Shown piece by piece: positions 15,724-24,613 of a stretch of DNA of 64,000 nt. The notes beneath the pieces are model-generated. The model was not told where the DNA came from. It saw only the letters and a program-made list of their open reading frames with translations, and searched no databases. The stretch lies in the NCBI GenBank assembly GCA_903875135.1, contig CAIQUZ010000113.1:30602-94601 (forward strand). Direction: 5' to 3'. Origin of the DNA: an uncultured beta proteobacterium. Its GTDB lineage: Bacteria > Pseudomonadota > Gammaproteobacteria > Burkholderiales > Burkholderiaceae. How positions within the stretch are numbered: the first letter of the stretch is position 1; each line of letters starts with the position of its first letter. Position numbers and translations under genes: made by a program.

Positions 15724-18680
15724 AAATTTCCCCTCAATTTTGTTTTCATCTTAGTAAGCCAACTCGCCTTTTTTTCACCAGCCTCTTTTGCTAACGATTT
15801 AAATAATTGATCTAGAACTATACGAATACTACCTTCGAGAAGTCGACTGCCTACAGCAGACAATTTTCCGGAGATTTTAGCTTGATAGTCATACGACAAT
15901 TGGGTATGTTGACCCACATTATTCAAATGTACCTTGCCAAATCCTTGCGCAAAACCAAGTGGTCCACGTCCTTCTCCAGAAAGTACAAAATCAGTTGGCT
16001 CATGAATCTCACTTAAACGTAAGTTTGCTATGAATTTAGCTTTGATAATTCCAATCCGCACAACCGCAATGCATTGATAAAGAATGTCAGAACCTTCTCT
16101 ACTTTGAGTCATGGACTCACATCCCGGAATCACATTTTTTAAGCGCATTGGATCCATCAGCACCTGGAAAATATTCTGGGGACTAATTTCAAAATCAATA
16201 ACTCCTTGAGCGCCAAGGGGCATATCAGCCTGATGAGTCACAGGCTTGATTGAACTAATGTTTCTGACTTCTAGTTTTTTTTCCTGCAACAACCACTGAT
16301 GAATACGCGTTGGAGTAGCTGGCAACCGAATATCGTCATACCCAATGGCGTCTGCAATGGCATTTGCAATACAAACAGGGGTACTCATATTATTCCCTTC
16401 TCCCAATCCCTTTGCCCCCAAAGGTGTAAAGGGGCTAGGCGACTCCATATGAATAATGGTTGGCACCGGAATCTCGCTGGCTGTTGGTAAACGATAATCC
16501 GCAAAAGTACCAGATAAGAAATTACCATCGGAGCTATAAACAAACTCTTCTAATAGTGCAGCTCCTACACCTTGACTAAATGCCCCATAAATTTGACCAT
16601 CCGCCAAAGCAGGATTCAAAATCACACCCGCATCATGCAGGGTAATGTACTGATCGATCTTCGCACTGCAAGAGATCGGATCAATCTCAATCCCACAAAC
16701 ATCTAACGCAAAACCATATGCCGCTGATGTATTAATGCGATCATTTTCATCAGTAGCATGTAATGTAGAAGCACTCCAAAAAACAGTCTCTCGCAGAGCA
16801 AAGGATTGTTCATCACCTAAAGCTTTGGCAACCACTGCTGGTGCCCAGTGGAACGATCCACAGACCCTTGAAAAAGGTGCGCTTTTATTGGTCTTTGGAT
16901 CGGTAATGACATCTTTTGCAAAAATTAATTCATCATGATCAGCACCTAAAGCTTCTTTTGCATATTGGAGGATACGTTGTTTTAATTTAACTGCGGCCAA
17001 ATGTGCGGTCCCAGCGACAGCTCCAGCAAACCGGCTCGAATAATTTCCTGCAGCAACTGACCAAGCATCTTTATGTGTATCAAAGTCGACATTGACCACA
17101 ATCGCCGCTGAAGAAACGCCAAAGACGTCTGCCACGACTTGTTGAATCACGGTTTGATGGCCTTGCCCAGCTGGTGCAGAGGCAATATTAACTATCACAC
17201 CCCCCATTGGATCAATACTTACAGTGACTGAAGTAATTGCTCCGTTTTTAGGTCCGGCCTTATCTCTTTGTTCCTTGGAAAGAACCGTGGCGATATATCC
17301 CATATTCGATATAGATGGCTCCACAATCGAGGCGTAACCAATACCATACCATCGCCCTTCTTTTTGCGCTTGTAGTTTGCGTTCAAGAATGCGTTGATAT
17401 GCAGCCGATTTCTTGACAAGCTCTTGGGCCAACAAATAGTCCCCTGAGTCTAATATCGCTCCAGCTGCAGCCTGAAATGGGAACTGTTCTTTTTTGACAT
17501 AATTGAGTGCAGTTATCTCAAAATATGATTTATTCAACTGTTTAGCGATCTGGTGGACTAATCTCTCTAACGCAAAATAAACCTGAGGTCCACCAAAACC
17601 CCTAACTAAACCTGAAGGTGTCTTATTAATGACGACAACGCGATTACGAACCAAAAGATGCTCAATATCATAAGCACCCGTTAAACAACCATGCATGCGA
17701 TAGAGGGTTGCTGGCTCAGGAGCTCTTAAATAAGCGCCACAATCCTCTAACTGATCATAATCCAGCGCTAATATGCGACCATCATTTCTGATTGCTGCTT
17801 TGATTGTTGTAGATCTCGCTGTCGCTGAAGTAGCTGCTACTAAATGCTCTAGGCGATCTTCAATAAATTTAACAGGTCTTCCCACTTTGCGAGAAGCTAA
17901 ACAACATAAAACAATATATGGTAAAGATGATTGCTTGACACCAAAACTTCCACCAGAATCTGGAGGATATTGATGACGCAGTTTGTTGGCTGGGACATTC
18001 AGTGCCATAGCCATCACTGTATGTAATGAAAAAGGCCCCATAAAGCTAGAGATCACACTATAGGACTCTTCTGCTTGCGACCAACTCGCAATGACTCCAG
18101 ATGTTTCAATCGGCGTGCAGGAATTTCGTGGGTAATTAATATCAATACTAATGACGTGATCTGCCTTAGCAAAAACATCCTCCGGGTTTCCGTAACGGAA
18201 CGATCGATCAGAAACACAATTACTTGGAGTGCCTGGATGCAAAATCACCGCATTATCGTCTATTGCATCTTTAACATCCACAATCGCTGGCAAGGATTCA
18301 AATTCGATCTCCACCAATTCGGCGCCATCCTCGGCTAATGCTCTCGATTCAGCAACGACCATCGCAATCGGTTCACCAACGTACCGAACTCGATCCATCG
18401 ATAAAACCCATTGACGCATCTCAGACTTCACCGCCCCTAACAAAGGCTTAGAGAACTTGGCAATATCATCAGGCAACAAAACCTCATGAACACCTTTGAG
18501 CGCCAGAGCTTTAGATGCATCTATCGCTAAGATATTGGCGTGCGGTAATGGTGAACGAACAATGGCTGCATATAAAGTACCTGGATGGATAGGTAAATCA
18601 TCCATATAGCACCCCGCACCTCTTAAAAGTGCAGCGTCTTCTACGCGCTCAATTGCTTGTCCCAGTAACGGAGAATTCAA
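15720..18680 (-). CDS. hmfA: Molybdenum hydroxylase large subunit with C-terminal CoxG-like domain, HmfA-like
   Basis: This 986-residue catalytic subunit belongs to the xanthine dehydrogenase family. Visible cofactor and active-site motifs are GGSFG at 243-247, RGFGGPQ at 360-366, GQGHQT at 505-510, and the catalytic Glu761 in GAKGLGE. The active-site cysteine motif of aerobic CO dehydrogenase is absent. Residues from about 821 to 965 form an extra SRPBCC/CoxG-like domain (start PLGAQGVIDFEI). The start is a TTG at 18680 with GGAGG four bases upstream; no in-frame ATG lies near. It is the first gene of the run and follows a good promoter. In order with the FAD, FeS, ligase and hydratase genes it matches 2-furoyl-CoA dehydrogenase; the substrate remains an inference. 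Confidence 0.85.
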   Translation of the reverse strand: MNSPLLGQAIERVEDAALLRGAGCYMDDLPIHPGTLYAAIVRSPLPHANILAIDASKALALKGVHEVLLPDDIAKFSKPLLGAVKSEMRQWVLSMDRVRYVGEPIAMVVAESRALAEDGAELVEIEFESLPAIVDVKDAIDDNAVILHPGTPSNCVSDRSFRYGNPEDVFAKADHVISIDINYPRNSCTPIETSGVIASWSQAEESYSVISSFMGPFSLHTVMAMALNVPANKLRHQYPPDSGGSFGVKQSSLPYIVLCCLASRKVGRPVKFIEDRLEHLVAATSATARSTTIKAAIRNDGRILALDYDQLEDCGAYLRAPEPATLYRMHGCLTGAYDIEHLLVRNRVVVINKTPSGLVRGFGGPQVYFALERLVHQIAKQLNKSYFEITALNYVKKEQFPFQAAAGAILDSGDYLLAQELVKKSAAYQRILERKLQAQKEGRWYGIGYASIVEPSISNMGYIATVLSKEQRDKAGPKNGAITSVTVSIDPMGGVIVNIASAPAGQGHQTVIQQVVADVFGVSSAAIVVNVDFDTHKDAWSVAAGNYSSRFAGAVAGTAHLAAVKLKQRILQYAKEALGADHDELIFAKDVITDPKTNKSAPFSRVCGSFHWAPAVVAKALGDEQSFALRETVFWSASTLHATDENDRINTSAAYGFALDVCGIEIDPISCSAKIDQYITLHDAGVILNPALADGQIYGAFSQGVGAALLEEFVYSSDGNFLSGTFADYRLPTASEIPVPTIIHMESPSPFTPLGAKGLGEGNNMSTPVCIANAIADAIGYDDIRLPATPTRIHQWLLQEKKLEVRNISSIKPVTHQADMPLGAQGVIDFEISPQNIFQVLMDPMRLKNVIPGCESMTQSREGSDILYQCIAVVRIGIIKAKFIANLRLSEIHEPTDFVLSGEGRGPLGFAQGFGKVHLNNVGQHTQLSYDYQAKISGKLSAVGSRLLEGSIRIVLDQLFKSLAKEAGEKKASWLTKMKTKLRGNL

Positions 18681-18713
18681 ACAGCCTCCAACTATATTTA
18701 TGATTGTTTAAAG

Positions 18714-18742
18714 TTTATATCTTTCGAGAAATTTATTTTCAA
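18714..18742 (-). promoter_or_regulatory. Candidate sigma-70 promoter of the hmf-like operon
   Basis: On the minus strand TTGAAA (18742-18737) and TATAAA (18719-18714) are separated by 17 bases, about 30 bases before the TTG start of the large hydroxylase subunit. It lies between the regulator gene and the operon. It is a sequence match only. Confidence 0.5.
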
Positions 18743-18762
18743 TAAATCATCCAAATAATCGT

Positions 18763-18778
18763 ATCTTCATCCGAAGAT
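18763..18778. promoter_or_regulatory. Palindrome between the AraC-type regulator and hmfA (operator or weak terminator)
   Basis: The arms ATCTTC and GAAGAT are perfect complements around a 4-base centre. The element lies about 20 bases upstream of the candidate -35 box. On the minus strand no T-run follows, so an operator is more likely than a terminator. AraC-type proteins usually bind direct repeats, so the role is open. Confidence 0.3.
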
Positions 18779-18798
18779 TAACCCAACAGTCCGATTCT

Positions 18799-19656
18799 TT
18801 AAATGGAATGAGTCGATTTTTCGACTTGGCGACGATATAGGCTTGGAACAACACCTTGATGTTGCCTAAAAAAGCGCGTGAAATGACTTTGTGTAGAAAA
18901 CCCTAAAACATCACTAATTTCAATTAAGCCAACTTCATCAGCAGCTAATGCAGAAAAGGCAAACTCCATCTTGAGGACGTTAGCATATAACAATGGCGAT
19001 AAACCGGTGCAGCGCTTAAATAATTCAAAAAAATGCGATCGAGACAAATTCACTGCTGTTGCAATCGAGTTCAAATCCTTAGGTGCATCTTCAGATAAAC
19101 GCATCATTTGCATCGCACGTCGAATTCTCGAGTCCATGTAGGCCAAATTACTACTAGGAGGCCTCACAATCGAAGCATTGATCACGACCCTTGGATCAAC
19201 AAAAGAAAGAATTAAATTTAAGAGTAAATTGTGTAAGCGCTCTGTCGTGATGTCGTCTGACCACCAAAGTTCCATCACGACCTTTTCAATCGATAATTTT
19301 TGTTCTTCTGATAACTTAATCGTTGACTCTAAAAAAAACTGAGGGTGATGACTATTGATAAAACTCTTACTAAAAGTCGCTAACCAAGCAGGCTCAAGAT
19401 AAAGAGCTAAGATGACCGTTTGGCCATCACCTTGAAGCTCATGTAAATACGAATGCTCTTCCCAAGCATTGACTAAAACAGCATTATCGTTCGTTAGGGG
19501 ATAACTCTGACCTCGAACCCGAAAGGCTGTATCAGGTCCGGAGGCTTTCAGTAACAAGTGGCAATGATGATGCGCGTGAGAAATTAATGGCGCATCCATT
19601 TCAAGAAGCGCAACACGACCAAAATCACCGTGGAATAAACGAATTGGTATAGACAT
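18799..19656 (-). CDS. AraC family transcriptional regulator
   Basis: This is a 285-residue regulator. The N-terminal part is a cupin-like sensor domain with a histidine-rich stretch (ISHAHHHCHLLLK). The C-terminal ~100 residues hold two helix-turn-helix units: SIATAVNLSRSHFFELFKRC and then ISDVLGFSTQSHFTRFFRQHQG. It lies 118 bases upstream of the hmf-like operon in the same direction, so it is probably its pathway-specific activator responding to the substrate or its CoA ester. The 208 bases between it and moaE show no further gene. The family is firm; the target is inferred from position. Confidence 0.9.
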   Translation of the reverse strand: MSIPIRLFHGDFGRVALLEMDAPLISHAHHHCHLLLKASGPDTAFRVRGQSYPLTNDNAVLVNAWEEHSYLHELQGDGQTVILALYLEPAWLATFSKSFINSHHPQFFLESTIKLSEEQKLSIEKVVMELWWSDDITTERLHNLLLNLILSFVDPRVVINASIVRPPSSNLAYMDSRIRRAMQMMRLSEDAPKDLNSIATAVNLSRSHFFELFKRCTGLSPLLYANVLKMEFAFSALAADEVGLIEISDVLGFSTQSHFTRFFRQHQGVVPSLYRRQVEKSTHSI

Positions 19657-19864
19657 AAGACTCTAAGATACACACTGTATTGGGACTTAGGAAGTCATTT
19701 TACCTAGTAATTACCCTAAATCAGTTCTTCAAATAACCCATTTGTCTGATTTTTCAACCCAAAATTTAGGACACAATCCTTTAAAGAAGATCATCTGGGC
19801 GATATTGAATATTTTCTAATTTTGTTAACTTGTAAAACGAAATATGTGGATTAGGACAATGGGC

Positions 19865-20317
19865 TTACATCTGCCATTTTTTTAAACGATCGTCATCACT
19901 CGTTCTAGCATCCACCCACCGTGACCCATTCGGCGTGTGCTCTTTTTTCCAAAATGGGGCTGAAGTTTTTAAATAATCCATCATAAATTCGCATGCCGCA
20001 TAAGCATCTCCACGATGTGAACTCGCAACAGCAACTAATACAATTTGATCCGTGGGTACTAATTTACCAACGCGATGAATAATCGTAGCGTTGAGCACTT
20101 CCCATCTCGACTGAGCTTGTTGAATAATGTCTTCTAATGCCTTTTCTGTCATGCCAGGATAATGCTCTAACTCCATCGCATGCACATCATCTCCAAGGTG
20201 CGTATCTCTTACAGTACCAACAAATAGATTAATGCCACCAATACCTGGTAAATCTTTTCGTAAGAGACTCAACTCCATAGAAACATCAAAATCATTTTCT
20301 TGAATAGAGATTTTCAT
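19865..20317 (-). CDS. moaE: Molybdopterin synthase catalytic subunit MoaE
   Basis: MoaE transfers sulfur from the thiocarboxylated MoaD tail to cyclic pyranopterin phosphate, forming molybdopterin. The 150 residues match the family length. Typical motifs are FVGTVRD near residue 34, ALEDI, the HRVGKL stretch, SSHRGDAYAACEFMMDYLK and the active-site lysine region WKKEHTPNGSRWV. It starts directly after the moaD stop (TAGATG). Both Mo-hydroxylases in this window would need its product. Confidence 0.96.
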   Translation of the reverse strand: MKISIQENDFDVSMELSLLRKDLPGIGGINLFVGTVRDTHLGDDVHAMELEHYPGMTEKALEDIIQQAQSRWEVLNATIIHRVGKLVPTDQIVLVAVASSHRGDAYAACEFMMDYLKTSAPFWKKEHTPNGSRWVDARTSDDDRLKKWQM

Positions 20318-20575
20318 CTAACCTCCAGTAACCGGTGGGAAAAAAGCAATTTCCGCACCAGGAATTATTGGCGTCTCAATCGATACCATCTGGAGTTGTT
20401 GTGCCGCACGAATATTTTTATGTGGTGCAAAAACATCTTCCCATGCAAGTTGATACCCTGATAAATATTGACGTAAATCACCGATCGTTACGACTGTCTC
20501 CGGTAAATCAAGCTCCAAACGATCTAATTGAATAGCTTCTTTGAGTGAGGCAAAAAAACGAATCGATACTCTCAT
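20318..20575 (-). CDS. moaD: Molybdopterin synthase sulfur carrier subunit MoaD
   Basis: This is an 85-residue ubiquitin-fold sulfur carrier. The C-terminus AFFPPVTGG ends in the diglycine that is adenylated and thiocarboxylated. It lies between moeA and moaE with almost no gap, in one molybdopterin operon. Confidence 0.95.
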   Translation of the reverse strand: MRVSIRFFASLKEAIQLDRLELDLPETVVTIGDLRQYLSGYQLAWEDVFAPHKNIRAAQQLQMVSIETPIIPGAEIAFFPPVTGG

Positions 20576-20578
20576 CAG

Positions 20579-21820
20579 TTAACCATGAAGTAGTTGATTG
20601 AATGGTATAAAACGGATCTGATCACCTTTACGCACCACATGACCTGCTGGAATATCCGCCAAACCATCTCCCCACGCGGCACTGGTGAGCACGCCAGAGC
20701 TTTGATTCGGAAATAGATCAAGCTTTCCATCTTGACTGATCTTGACTCTTAAAAACTCATTACGCTTATCCGGTCTTAACCAATCAAAATTCGACTCCAA
20801 CAAGATATAGGGATCATTTCTGTGTTCGCGACCCTGCAATGCCAAAATGAATGGCCTAACGAACAATAAGAAAGTAACGAAGCTGGATACGGGATTACCG
20901 GGCAAGCCCATAAACCAAGCTGAACTCTCAAGCTCTCGACGAACACTGCCGAAGGCTAAAGGCTTTCCAGGCTTAATGGCAATTTGCCACATATCTAATT
21001 GCCCTTCAGCGTTAACTGCTGGCTTAATATGATCTTCTTCACCAACAGAAACACCACCTGAGGTCACAATCAAATCATGTTCTTTAGCGGCGACTCGTAA
21101 AGTATCTCGAGTTGCTTGGAGTGTATCGGGCACAATACCAAAATCGGTGTAATCACAACCTAAGGCCCTGACACAAGCAATTAACGTATCCCGATTGGAG
21201 TTATAAATACCACCCGGTTTAAGAGGCTGCCCAGGTAAAGTGAGCTCATCCCCGGTAAAAAACAAGGCGACCTTGATCTTTTTTTTCACCATCAATCGAG
21301 TTACCCCAGCGGAGGCAGCAACCCCTAGCTCTTGAGGTCGTAAATATGTGCCCATCTGAAGAATCGTAGTGTTTTCTCTTAGATCTTCACCTTTTGCACG
21401 AATCCATTCACCGAACTGTGGAATATGATTTACTTTGATCTGATAACCGATGCCGCTTTCATTTGGCTGACCAATCACTTCACAATCCTCTTGCATTACG
21501 ACAGCTGTGGCATTGGGCGGAATACTCGCACCAGTAAAGATTCTTGCCGCAGTTCCTGCTTGAAGAGGCTGCCCAATATATCCCGCCGGTATTCTCTGAG
21601 TCACCGGAATAACAACGCCTTCTTTTGTAATATCCTCAGCCCGCAAGACGTAACCGTCCATCTGTGTATTATCCATAGGAGGTACATTGACAGAGCTGAT
21701 TAAATCTAGGGCTAAAACTCGTCCAAGACTTTCTTGCAAAGAAACAAGTTCTTCAAAATGAGATGGTTTGGCTTGTGCCAATAATATGGCTAAGGCTTCA
21801 GTTGCTGTTTTCATACTCAT
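20579..21820 (-). CDS. moeA: Molybdopterin molybdotransferase MoeA
   Basis: MoeA inserts molybdate into adenylated molybdopterin to complete the cofactor. The 413 residues are of normal length. Conserved stretches include PPMDNTQMDGY near residue 48, RIFTGASIPPNATAVVMQED, the GGIYNSNRD nucleotide-contact region, TSGGVSVGEEDH and GLPGNPVSSFVTF. The start overlaps the thrC stop by four bases, so cofactor synthesis is linked to the threonine genes. Confidence 0.96.
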   Translation of the reverse strand: MSMKTATEALAILLAQAKPSHFEELVSLQESLGRVLALDLISSVNVPPMDNTQMDGYVLRAEDITKEGVVIPVTQRIPAGYIGQPLQAGTAARIFTGASIPPNATAVVMQEDCEVIGQPNESGIGYQIKVNHIPQFGEWIRAKGEDLRENTTILQMGTYLRPQELGVAASAGVTRLMVKKKIKVALFFTGDELTLPGQPLKPGGIYNSNRDTLIACVRALGCDYTDFGIVPDTLQATRDTLRVAAKEHDLIVTSGGVSVGEEDHIKPAVNAEGQLDMWQIAIKPGKPLAFGSVRRELESSAWFMGLPGNPVSSFVTFLLFVRPFILALQGREHRNDPYILLESNFDWLRPDKRNEFLRVKISQDGKLDLFPNQSSGVLTSAAWGDGLADIPAGHVVRKGDQIRFIPFNQLLHG

Positions 21821-23259
21821 CTCGTATGCCTAACAATAAATTCTTTAATTGCCAAAACTTCTGGTTTCATTTCATAAACTCGCTGAGGTAATTCCTCAAT
21901 CCCAATAAAAGCGTCTGGACGCTCCGGTAAATATCCTAAAGCCTCTTCAATCGTCTCAGAAAACTTCACGGGTAACGCCGTCTCTAGTACCAACATTTTT
22001 ACGTGTGGCTCTAAATACTCCCTGGCAACCTTGACCCCATCAGCGGTATGCGTATCAATCACAACCCCATAGACCCGCGAAACTTGCTGAATCGTGTTTA
22101 AACGATTCTCATGCGTACTTTTTCCAGAAACAAACCCAAACTGTTCAATCATTTTTTTTGCAGGATGCCCGGAATAATCAAACCCGCCTTCAGTTTCAAC
22201 CTGTGCAAATAATTGTTTTACTAGGGCCCCATCTCGACCCAGCCAATCAAAGACAAAACGTTCAAAATTGCTCGCCTTAGAAATATCCATAGAAGGACTC
22301 GACGTGTGAAACGTCTCTGCAGACTTTCGAGCACGATAGTGGCCCGTTTTGAAAAACTCATCTAAAACATCGTTTTCATTGGTCGCAACAATAAGTTTTT
22401 GAATCGGCAAACCCATCATGCGCGCAATGTGGCCCGCGCAAACGTTGCCAAAATTGCCTGAGGGAACGCAAAATGATACCTTTTCCTCACTCGATGATGT
22501 TGCCCTTAAATAACCAGCAAAGTAATAAACAACTTGCGCAACCACCCTCGCCCAGTTGATGGAGTTCACCGTACCAATCTTATACGCAGATTTAAAGTTC
22601 AGATCATTACTCACGGCTTTGACAATATCTTGGGCATCATCAAAGACACCTTCAATGACAATATTAAATATATTCGTATCTTGCAATGAATACATTTGAG
22701 CGCATTGGAAAGCACTCATCTTGCCCGATGGAGACAACATAAATACCTTGATGCCCCGTTTTCCTCGCATGGCATACTCTGCAGCACTTCCGGTATCTCC
22801 AGAAGTTGCTCCTAAAATATTAAGCTCTCGATTTTGCTGAGCTAGCACATACTCAAATAAATTTCCGAGTAACTGCATCGCCATATCTTTAAAAGCCAAA
22901 GTAGGTCCGTTCGACAAAGACAAAAGCCCTATCTCAGTACCAAACTCATTACCCAACCAATGGATGGGCGTAATATCATTCGCATTGTCATATTGACGAC
23001 CGTGGCAATACACTTTAGCCGTATATGTTTTATGAGCAATCACTTTTAAATCTTCGAGGGGTATGTCATCCGAAAATAATTGCAATATTTCAACCGCTAA
23101 ATCGGCATAAGACAAACTTCGCCACTGGTCTAGTGTTTTTTTAGAAATCTGTGGATAAGATTTTGGCATATACAAGCCACCATCAGGAGCCAGGCCCGCC
23201 AACAAGATCTCGAGAAAGGAAAGCTCTTGAGGTCCGCCGCGTGTTGAAATGTATTTCAT
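21817..23259 (-). CDS. thrC: Threonine synthase ThrC
   Basis: This PLP enzyme makes threonine from O-phosphohomoserine. The 480 residues fit the longer bacterial ThrC class. The PLP lysine lies in TLAFKDMAMQLLG and the substrate loop in GATSGDTGSAAEYA. The N-terminal MKYISTRG is typical of the family. It follows hom by five bases and overlaps moeA. Confidence 0.97.
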   Translation of the reverse strand: MKYISTRGGPQELSFLEILLAGLAPDGGLYMPKSYPQISKKTLDQWRSLSYADLAVEILQLFSDDIPLEDLKVIAHKTYTAKVYCHGRQYDNANDITPIHWLGNEFGTEIGLLSLSNGPTLAFKDMAMQLLGNLFEYVLAQQNRELNILGATSGDTGSAAEYAMRGKRGIKVFMLSPSGKMSAFQCAQMYSLQDTNIFNIVIEGVFDDAQDIVKAVSNDLNFKSAYKIGTVNSINWARVVAQVVYYFAGYLRATSSSEEKVSFCVPSGNFGNVCAGHIARMMGLPIQKLIVATNENDVLDEFFKTGHYRARKSAETFHTSSPSMDISKASNFERFVFDWLGRDGALVKQLFAQVETEGGFDYSGHPAKKMIEQFGFVSGKSTHENRLNTIQQVSRVYGVVIDTHTADGVKVAREYLEPHVKMLVLETALPVKFSETIEEALGYLPERPDAFIGIEELPQRVYEMKPEVLAIKEFIVRHTR

Positions 23260-23264
23260 AAAAA

Positions 23265-24575
23265 TTAACTCAACTCTTCTAAACGAATTTTCGTTACTGA
23301 TCCTTTGACCGTTGGTAATGATTCCATCGCACTGATTGCTTGCATCATATACTTCTCTTGTGTTTGATGGGTCAATATCACTAAATCTGTCTGACTCTCA
23401 CCAACATTGGCTTCTTTTTGTAAAAGAGCATCAATCGAAATATTATTGTCGGCCAGGATTTTTGTAATGTTTGCCAATACCCCGGTCTCATCAGAAACTT
23501 TCAGGCGCAAATAATAACTTGTCGTAATCTCACCAATGGGCATGACAACGGTATCCATGACTTTATCTTCTTGAAACGCAAGATAAGGAACACGTTGACT
23601 TTGTTCAACAGAGTCATAACGAATAATGTCTACCAAGTCGGCAATTACAGCCGATGCTGTTGCTTCAGCACCCGCACCTTTGCCATAATAAAGGGTCGTC
23701 CCAACTGCATCACCTTGTACTTGAACCGCATTCATTGCACCCTCAACACTGGCGATCAAACGTTTTGCTGGAATTAATGTTGGGTGAACCCTAAGTTCAA
23801 TACCATGAGTGGTTCTTTTGGTAATGCCGAGTAATTTGATGCGATAACCTAATTGCTCTGCATACTGAATATCAATCGGTTCTAGTTTGGTGATCCCCTC
23901 AATATGCGCTTTATCAAATTGGACAGGCACACCAAAAGCAATCGCACTCATGATCGATGCTTTATGGGCCGCATCAATTCCTTCAATGTCAAATGTCGGA
24001 TCTGCTTCGGCATACCCTAAACGTTGCGCCTCTTTTAAAACATCATCAAATGATGAGCCTTTGTCTCTCATTTCTGACAAAATAAAATTAGTTGTGCCAT
24101 TAATAATGCCCACAATCCACTCAATTCGATTCGCGGTTAAGCCTTCTCGCAAGGCTTTAATAATGGGAATACCTCCCGCAACAGCCGCTTCAAATGCAAC
24201 CATAACGCCATGTTTTTTTGCGGCCGCAAAAATCTCATTTCCATGGACCGCGATGAGCGCTTTATTAGCAGTTACCACATGCTTACCCTGAGCAATAGCA
24301 GCTAATACCAATTCTTTAGCAATGCCATATCCACCAATCAGCTCAATCACCACATCGATATCCGGATTGTTAATAATTTGGTAAGCGTCGCTCACAATCT
24401 CTGCACGCCCCTGCACAATCTCTTGAGCCCGCACAGTATTGATATCAGCAACCATGCTAATTTGAATTTGACGTCCAGCACGACGCTCAATTTCTAATTG
24501 ATTACGCTGCAAGACAGTGAAAACACCACCGCCGACTGTTCCAGCACCGAGAAGACCAACTTGTAGAGGTTTCAT
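23265..24575 (-). CDS. hom: Homoserine dehydrogenase
   Basis: This enzyme reduces aspartate semialdehyde to homoserine, the branch step to threonine and methionine. The NAD(P)-binding motif GLLGAGTVGGGVF stands at the N-terminus. The catalytic region ANKALIAVHG and later GTTNFILSEM are present, and a C-terminal ACT domain (YYLRLKVSDETGVLANI) probably gives feedback control by threonine. I chose the ATG at 24575 (MKPLQVG) because relatives start there; an ATG at 24587 would add four residues. Confidence 0.96.
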   Translation of the reverse strand: MKPLQVGLLGAGTVGGGVFTVLQRNQLEIERRAGRQIQISMVADINTVRAQEIVQGRAEIVSDAYQIINNPDIDVVIELIGGYGIAKELVLAAIAQGKHVVTANKALIAVHGNEIFAAAKKHGVMVAFEAAVAGGIPIIKALREGLTANRIEWIVGIINGTTNFILSEMRDKGSSFDDVLKEAQRLGYAEADPTFDIEGIDAAHKASIMSAIAFGVPVQFDKAHIEGITKLEPIDIQYAEQLGYRIKLLGITKRTTHGIELRVHPTLIPAKRLIASVEGAMNAVQVQGDAVGTTLYYGKGAGAEATASAVIADLVDIIRYDSVEQSQRVPYLAFQEDKVMDTVVMPIGEITTSYYLRLKVSDETGVLANITKILADNNISIDALLQKEANVGESQTDLVILTHQTQEKYMMQAISAMESLPTVKGSVTKIRLEELS

Positions 24576-24613
24576 ACTATTAACCATTAAATGACTGAGG
24601 GATTGAATGACGT

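Noticed and set aside
15720..18680. Aerobic CO dehydrogenase large subunit, suggested by the CoxG-like tail
   Set aside because: The active-site cysteine loop of form I CO dehydrogenase is absent; the position reads RGFGGPQ as in xanthine dehydrogenase-type enzymes.
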